Origin: a bacterium
GTDB taxonomy: Bacteria > Elusimicrobiota > Elusimicrobia > Elusimicrobiales > UBA9959
Assembly (NCBI GenBank): GCA_021811405.1
Contig: JAJZOZ010000011.1
Coordinates: 1-34,627, forward strand
Direction: 5' to 3'
DNA: 34,627 bases
A model generated the notes under the pieces. The model was given only the letters and a program-made list of their open reading frames with translations. It searched no databases and had not been told where the DNA came from. The translations under genes and the position numbers were made by a program. This document shows, piece by piece, positions 30,610 to 34,627 of this stretch. Each line of letters opens with the position of its first letter. Within the stretch, counting starts at the first letter, position 1.

Positions 30610-32265
30610 ATGTCCTTCTTTTCGCAGCTTTTTTCGCCTCAATCCGCGGCCTGGTCCGTTTTTGTGATCATGCTGGTCGCTTCGTCCGGGCTGGCGCTCG
30701 GGAATATTAAAGTCTTCGGTATTAACCTAGGGATCGCCGGCGTGCTCTTCTCCGGCATCCTGGCGGGGCACGTGGGGCTCGCAATAAACCCGGAGATCAT
30801 GGAGTTCCTGCGGGATTTCGGCCTGATACTCTTCGTTTACTCTATCGGGACCCAGGTCGGGCCAGGTTTTTTTTCCTCCTTCCGTAAACAGGGCATACAA
30901 CTGAACCTGCTGGCCGCCGGCGCGGTGCTGGGCGGCGTCGCCGTCACGCTTGCCGTGGCGAAATTCGCCGGGTTCAACATCGCCACAGCCGTCGGGATGT
31001 ACGCCGGCGCCGTAACCAATACCCCCTCCCTGGCGGCGGCCCAGCAGACCCTTGGCGCGGTGAACCCGGAAGCGGCCAACAGCGCCTCCGTGGGCTACGC
31101 CCTGGCCTATCCGGGCGCTATCCTGGGCATTATCGCGGCCATGCTGCTGATACGCCGCATCTTCAAAGAGCAGGCCGCCCGTGATATGCTCCTGGTCCAT
31201 TCCGACAAGGCGGCCTCGGCGCTTATAAACGCGAGCATCACGGTGGAGAACAAGAACCTGGAGGGCCTGCAGGTAAAGGACATCCCGGCCATAAGCGAGC
31301 TGGGAGTGGTGGTCTCGCGGACTTATCATGCCGGGCTGCTGGGCGTGGCGCACGACGACACCGTCATCCATCTCGGCGACGTTCTGCTTGCCGTGGGGCT
31401 CGCGGAGAATATCCGCAAGTTCACGGTGGTGGTGGGCTCGGGCAGCGGGATGGACCTGAAAAAGATGCCCAGCCGCATAATTCATTCGCGCGTGATAGTC
31501 ACGCATAAGGAAGTAATAGGCAAGACGCTGGAAGAGCTGGGCCTGGAAGCCAGGTATGACGTGCTGGCCACCCGCGTAGCGCGCGCCGACGTGGAATTCC
31601 TGGTGTCGGACACTTATGTGCTCCAGTTCGCGGATAACCTGGTGCTGGTCGGAGAAGAGGCCTCCGTGGCCAAAGCGGCGGAAACGCTCGGCAATTCCCC
31701 TAAGGACCTGAACCACCCGCAGCTTATCCCGGCTTTCATCGGCATAGCCGCCGGAGTATTGCTCGGCACCATTCCTCTCACGATACCCGGCCTTTCGGGG
31801 ACGGTAAAGCTCGGCCTTGCCGGCGGGCCGCTTATCATGGCCATACTCCTTAGCTATGTCCAGCACATCGGTCCGCTCAACTGGTACCTGCCGCCCGCCG
31901 GCAACCTGATGCTGCGCGAGCTGGGGATAGTGCTGTTCCTCTCCTGCGTGGGCCTGAAGGCCGGCGGCAAGTTCTTCGAGACCCTGCTCAACGGCAACGG
32001 GATGTACATCGTGCTCTTCTCTTTCCTGATAACGGTGCTGCCGCTGCTGATAGTGGGCATATTCGCTAAAGCCAGGCTCAAGCTGAACTATGTCTCCCTT
32101 TGCGGCATGCTGGCCGGGTCCATGACCGATCCCCCCGCGCTCGCCTTCGCCAACAGCCTCAGCTCGTCGAACCTCTCGGCCATGTCGTACGCCACGGTCT
32201 ACCCGCTGGTGATGATACTGCGCGTGCTCTCCGCGCAGGTGATGGTGATGCTGGTCCTGAAGTGA
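30610..32265 (+). CDS. YidE/AspT-type putative transporter
   Basis: A 551-residue membrane protein of the aspartate:alanine antiporter (AAE) family. It has two duplicated membrane halves (about 12-185 and 375-551) flanking two central TrkA-C (RCK_C) regulatory domains (about 200-365). The family duplication is seen in 'GINLGIAGVLFSGILAGHVGL ... FGLILFVYSIGTQVGPGFF' and 'GNLMLRELGIVLFLSCVGLKAGGKFF', and in 'GMYAGAVTNTPSLAAAQQ' and 'GMLAGSMTDPPALAFAN'. The length is almost that of E. coli YidE (553). The substrate of the YidE branch is not known to me. It is monocistronic, with its own promoter. Confidence 0.88.
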   Translation: MSFFSQLFSPQSAAWSVFVIMLVASSGLALGNIKVFGINLGIAGVLFSGILAGHVGLAINPEIMEFLRDFGLILFVYSIGTQVGPGFFSSFRKQGIQLNLLAAGAVLGGVAVTLAVAKFAGFNIATAVGMYAGAVTNTPSLAAAQQTLGAVNPEAANSASVGYALAYPGAILGIIAAMLLIRRIFKEQAARDMLLVHSDKAASALINASITVENKNLEGLQVKDIPAISELGVVVSRTYHAGLLGVAHDDTVIHLGDVLLAVGLAENIRKFTVVVGSGSGMDLKKMPSRIIHSRVIVTHKEVIGKTLEELGLEARYDVLATRVARADVEFLVSDTYVLQFADNLVLVGEEASVAKAAETLGNSPKDLNHPQLIPAFIGIAAGVLLGTIPLTIPGLSGTVKLGLAGGPLIMAILLSYVQHIGPLNWYLPPAGNLMLRELGIVLFLSCVGLKAGGKFFETLLNGNGMYIVLFSFLITVLPLLIVGIFAKARLKLNYVSLCGMLAGSMTDPPALAFANSLSSSNLSAMSYATVYPLVMILRVLSAQVMVMLVLK

Positions 32266-32278
32266 GGTGCGTCGGGGC

Positions 32279-32297
32279 CACCCTTCCCCAAAGGGTG
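32279..32297 (+). terminator. Short stem-loop after the YidE-like gene
   Basis: CACCCTT/AAGGGTG with a 5-base loop, 13 bases after the stop. No U-tract, so weak support for a terminator. Confidence 0.35.
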
Positions 32298-32340
32298 CGC
32301 AGGGAACACACCGGCCATCCTCTCTGATTTTCTTATTTAA

Positions 32341-33543
32341 TTAGCTCAGGCGGGAGTCGATTATCCATTTGGTGAAGGGGAAGCTGCCGGTGAAGGCGGG
32401 GCTGACGGCGTTGAGGATGTGGGTGCTGGAAGCGTCGCCTTCGACGACGAAGTCCTGGACCAGTTCGAGGGTTTTCGTGTTCAGGAGCTGGGCGCGGATG
32501 CCGGGACGGGTCCATTCGGTGAAGCCGCCGGGGTCCAGTTCATTTACCAGCTTCTGACCCAGGCCGACGAAAAAAGGTTTGTAATATTTCCGCATTTCTT
32601 CAAAGGCCAGGTTCCTGAAGCCGAAAGAATTCTTCAGGAAAAGCAGGCTTTCGTAAGATGCCGTCTCTAACAGTTCCGGCAGGCTGAAATTATCCATCCC
32701 CGCGTAGTTCTCGCGCCAGAAGGCCGGGATGGCCGTCGGGCCCAGCTTCACGTGGCCGTCCACGGTGACCGTGTAATGGACGCCCAGGAAGGGGTTTTTA
32801 AGGTTCGGCACGGGGTATACGTTCACTTTCAGCGGGGTTACGGCGCCGGTATATTTTAAATACATGCCTTTGAAGGGGATTATCACGTAATTCTTTGAAA
32901 ACCCGAAATCCCCGGCTACTTTGTCGGCATAAAGGCCCGCGGCGTTTATAAGGTGCCCCGCGTGTATCAGCCGCCCGGTGGTGGTCTCTACAAGGTTCCT
33001 GCCGGCGAGTCTTTTATACCCTTCGCTGAATAAGATCTCAACGCCGGACTCCACGAGCCGGTCTTTTAACGAGGCGCAGATCGCGGCCGGGTCTACGGTG
33101 GCGGTGGACGGGGAATAGAGCGCTGATCTGTGGGTCCTGGCGTTAGGCTCTAGCCCGGCAAGTTCTCCCTCGCCTATCAGCCGTACGTCCACGCCGTTGG
33201 CTTTCCCGCGTTTCTCCAGCTCGAACAAAGCCTGGAGTTCGGTTTCATCCGAGGCGACCACTACTTTGCCGCATTCGTTGAGGGGCAGGCCGTTGTCCCT
33301 GCAGTATCTTTTCATGGCCAGGTTCCCGTCGCGGGTAAACCTCGCCTTAAGTGAATTGGAGGTGTAATAAAAGCCGGCGTGCAGGACGCCGCTGTTGCGG
33401 CCGCTGCCGTGCAGCGCGGCGTCAGGCTCTTTTTCAAGCAGGACTATCTTCTTTCCGGGAAACCTGCCCTGGAGCTGGCGGGCCAGCGTCAGGCCGATTA
33501 TACCGGCGCCGATCACGAGGTGATCTGTTTCCTGCGCGGGCAT
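32341..33543 (-). CDS. lhgO: FAD-dependent oxidoreductase, L-2-hydroxyglutarate oxidase-like
   Basis: A 400-residue flavoprotein of the DAO family. The N-terminus 'DHLVIGAGIIGLTLARQLQGRFPGKKIVLLEKE' is the FAD-binding Rossmann motif. 'ALHGSGRNSGVLHAGFYYTSNSLKARFTRDGN' and 'YCRDNGLPLNECGKVVVA' are hallmarks of LhgO/L2HGDH, which oxidises L-2-hydroxyglutarate to 2-oxoglutarate and passes electrons to quinone. The C-terminal 'RPGIRAQLLN' and 'FVVEGDASSTHILNAVSPAFTGSFPFTKWI' also match. The ATG at 33543 shares a base with the exporter stop (TGATG); the longer track ORF is the exporter in another frame. Coupling to an ABC exporter is an odd pairing. Confidence 0.88.
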   Translation of the reverse strand: MPAQETDHLVIGAGIIGLTLARQLQGRFPGKKIVLLEKEPDAALHGSGRNSGVLHAGFYYTSNSLKARFTRDGNLAMKRYCRDNGLPLNECGKVVVASDETELQALFELEKRGKANGVDVRLIGEGELAGLEPNARTHRSALYSPSTATVDPAAICASLKDRLVESGVEILFSEGYKRLAGRNLVETTTGRLIHAGHLINAAGLYADKVAGDFGFSKNYVIIPFKGMYLKYTGAVTPLKVNVYPVPNLKNPFLGVHYTVTVDGHVKLGPTAIPAFWRENYAGMDNFSLPELLETASYESLLFLKNSFGFRNLAFEEMRKYYKPFFVGLGQKLVNELDPGGFTEWTRPGIRAQLLNTKTLELVQDFVVEGDASSTHILNAVSPAFTGSFPFTKWIIDSRLS

Positions 33544-34627
33544 CAGCCGGCCCCCGGCCCCAGCTCTTCTTCCAGTTTCCTCCGCTCGTAGATCTGCCTG
33601 TAAAGGCCGTTCAGCTCCATCAGCTCGGCGTGTGTCCCCCGCTCCGTCAGGCGCCCCTCCTCCAGGACCAGTATCAGGTCCGAGGTCTCGATGGTCCGGG
33701 CGCGGTGGGTGACCGCCAGGCAGAGCGTGTCCGGGTGCTGCCTGCGGAAGGCGGTCCAGAACAGGTGCTCGGTCTGCGCGTCCATCGCGCTGGTAGCGTC
33801 GTCGAGCAGCAGCACGTCCGGCGCGGTCAGCAGCGCGCGGGCTATGGCGACGCGCTGCTTCTGCCCGCCGGAAAGGGCGAAGCCACGGGTGCCCACCACG
33901 GTGTCCAGGCCTTTCGGGAATTTGTGCAGCTCGGCCGCGAGCTGCGCGGTTTCCAGGGCCTTCTCCAGCATCCCCGGCTTCACCCCGAAGGTGCGGTCCA
34001 TGAGGATGTTGTCGCGCAGGGTGCCGCTGAAGATGGCCGCTTCCTGGGCGGTGTAGCCCACGCGCTCCCGGAAAAGGCGCAGGTTCCATTCGCGGATGTC
34101 GGTACCGTTCACCAGCATCTCTCCGGAGTCATGTTCCGAGAGGCGCAGCGCAAGCGACAGCAGGGTGGACTTGCCGCACCCGATCCTGCCTACTACGGCT
34201 ACGCGCTGGCCCCGGACGGCCTTGAAGGTTATGTCCCGGATAAGGGTACTGTCGCCCTTGGGGCTTTTCAGGCAGGCCTTGCGGAATTCCAGCGTGGTGA
34301 TGTGGTCGGGAGTGGTCTTGTCGCCCAGCCCCGACTTCAGCGAGGAGCGGGCCGTCAGCAGCTCGTTGACGCGGGCTATCGAGACGCCGGCGCGGTTGCC
34401 GGCCACCACGAACTGGCTTATGTCCATCAGCGGCTGGACGATCATACTGGCATAGAGCTGGAAGGCTACAAGCTCGCCCAGCGTGGCGAGGCCGTTTATC
34501 ACCATCAGGCCGCCGACCGCGTAGAGCAGCGCGATGGAGACGAAGCCGGCCTCGCTCCAGAAGTAGGAGAAGAAGACCTGCAGTTTCGCGGTGGCGATCT
34601 CGGCCTGGCTCTGGGCGGCGGTGCGGG
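33543..34627 (-). CDS. ABC exporter, fused permease and ATPase, 5' part missing
   Basis: The C-terminal part of a type-I (MsbA/LmrA-like) exporter that runs past the right edge of the window. The frame is open to the edge: before the track's Met at 34505 it reads 'AEIATAKLQVFFSYFWSEAG' and continues in the membrane domain. The ATPase domain has Walker A 'GRIGCGKSTLL', the signature 'LSGGQKQRVAIARALL', and Walker B 'VLLLDDATSAMD', where the catalytic Glu is Asp. Such Asp halves occur in heterodimeric exporters with one degenerate site. The partner gene would be expected just outside the window. The substrate is unknown. Confidence 0.92.
   Translation of the reverse strand, partial: RTAAQSQAEIATAKLQVFFSYFWSEAGFVSIALLYAVGGLMVINGLATLGELVAFQLYASMIVQPLMDISQFVVAGNRAGVSIARVNELLTARSSLKSGLGDKTTPDHITTLEFRKACLKSPKGDSTLIRDITFKAVRGQRVAVVGRIGCGKSTLLSLALRLSEHDSGEMLVNGTDIREWNLRLFRERVGYTAQEAAIFSGTLRDNILMDRTFGVKPGMLEKALETAQLAAELHKFPKGLDTVVGTRGFALSGGQKQRVAIARALLTAPDVLLLDDATSAMDAQTEHLFWTAFRRQHPDTLCLAVTHRARTIETSDLILVLEEGRLTERGTHAELMELNGLYRQIYERRKLEEELGPGAG

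Noticed and set aside
33544-34089. N-terminal extension of the LhgO ORF
   Set aside because: Out-of-frame read of the ABC exporter; the FAD motif starts right after the ATG at 33543.
1-34627. CRISPR array, insertion sequence, integrase or att site
   Set aside because: I found no regularly spaced direct repeats, no transposase or integrase motif and no duplicated tRNA 3' end in the window.

Overview
This window is a high-GC, gene-dense bacterial chromosome segment with almost no free intergenic space: no gap exceeds about 170 bases. I see no transposase, integrase, phage gene or CRISPR array. The gene set (complex I genes, a SpoIID/LytB-type protein, a GspG-like pseudopilin, a sugar ABC importer plus acetate kinase) fits a Gram-negative-type bacterium. 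Elusimicrobiota or a similar deep lineage is my low-confidence guess, from the style of the pseudopilin and the general gene content; nothing here proves the phylum.

Layout. 1-430 (minus): the start of nuoB and all of nuoA. 552-1394 (plus): a divergent NDUFA9-like SDR protein. 1397-5956 (minus): a housekeeping run that reads, in transcription order, DUF177 protein, rpmF, plsX, fabG, acpP, rnc, a thioredoxin-like protein and a TrmH/TrmJ-family RNA methyltransferase. 6015-10149 (minus): a SpoIID-domain TPR protein followed by a GT4 and a GT2 glycosyltransferase, tightly coupled. 10263-10582: tRNA-Lys(CUU) and tRNA-Leu(UAG). 10620-20076 (plus): tig, clpP, lon, then a DUF885 protein, an ABC ATPase, an ABC-2 permease, a TPR protein and a GT4 glycosyltransferase. 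20081-20467 (minus): an orphan pseudopilin-like protein. 20580-27601 (plus): ackA, a K+ channel with RCK domain, a 78-residue membrane protein and a complete MalE/F/G/K-type sugar importer. 27712-28924 (plus): a ferredoxin and a CDF metal transporter. 28991-30478 (minus): an AmpG-like MFS permease. 30610-32265 (plus): a YidE/AspT-like transporter. 32341-34627 (minus): an LhgO-like oxidase and an ABC exporter cut by the window edge.

How the genes work together. The 1.4-6 kb block makes phospholipid and fatty-acid precursors (PlsX, FabG, ACP) with linked RNA processing and ribosome genes. Tig, ClpP and Lon form a protein-quality-control block from which clpX is missing. The sugar importer with ackA suggests sugar use with acetate formation, next to a respiratory complex I locus.

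Most of the window is ordinary core genome. I do not see a clear new defence or mobile system. The best leads are: a set of genes whose -10 boxes sit 6-8 nt from the start codon without a Shine-Dalgarno (candidate leaderless mRNAs); several enzymes with a substitution at a known catalytic carboxylate (ClpP Asp to Asn, RNase III Asp to Asn, SpoIID Glu to Gln, exporter Walker B Glu to Asp, DUF885 lacking its HE...H motif); and the translationally coupled DUF885-ABC-TPR-glycosyltransferase operon. Family motifs were compared from memory; no database search was run.
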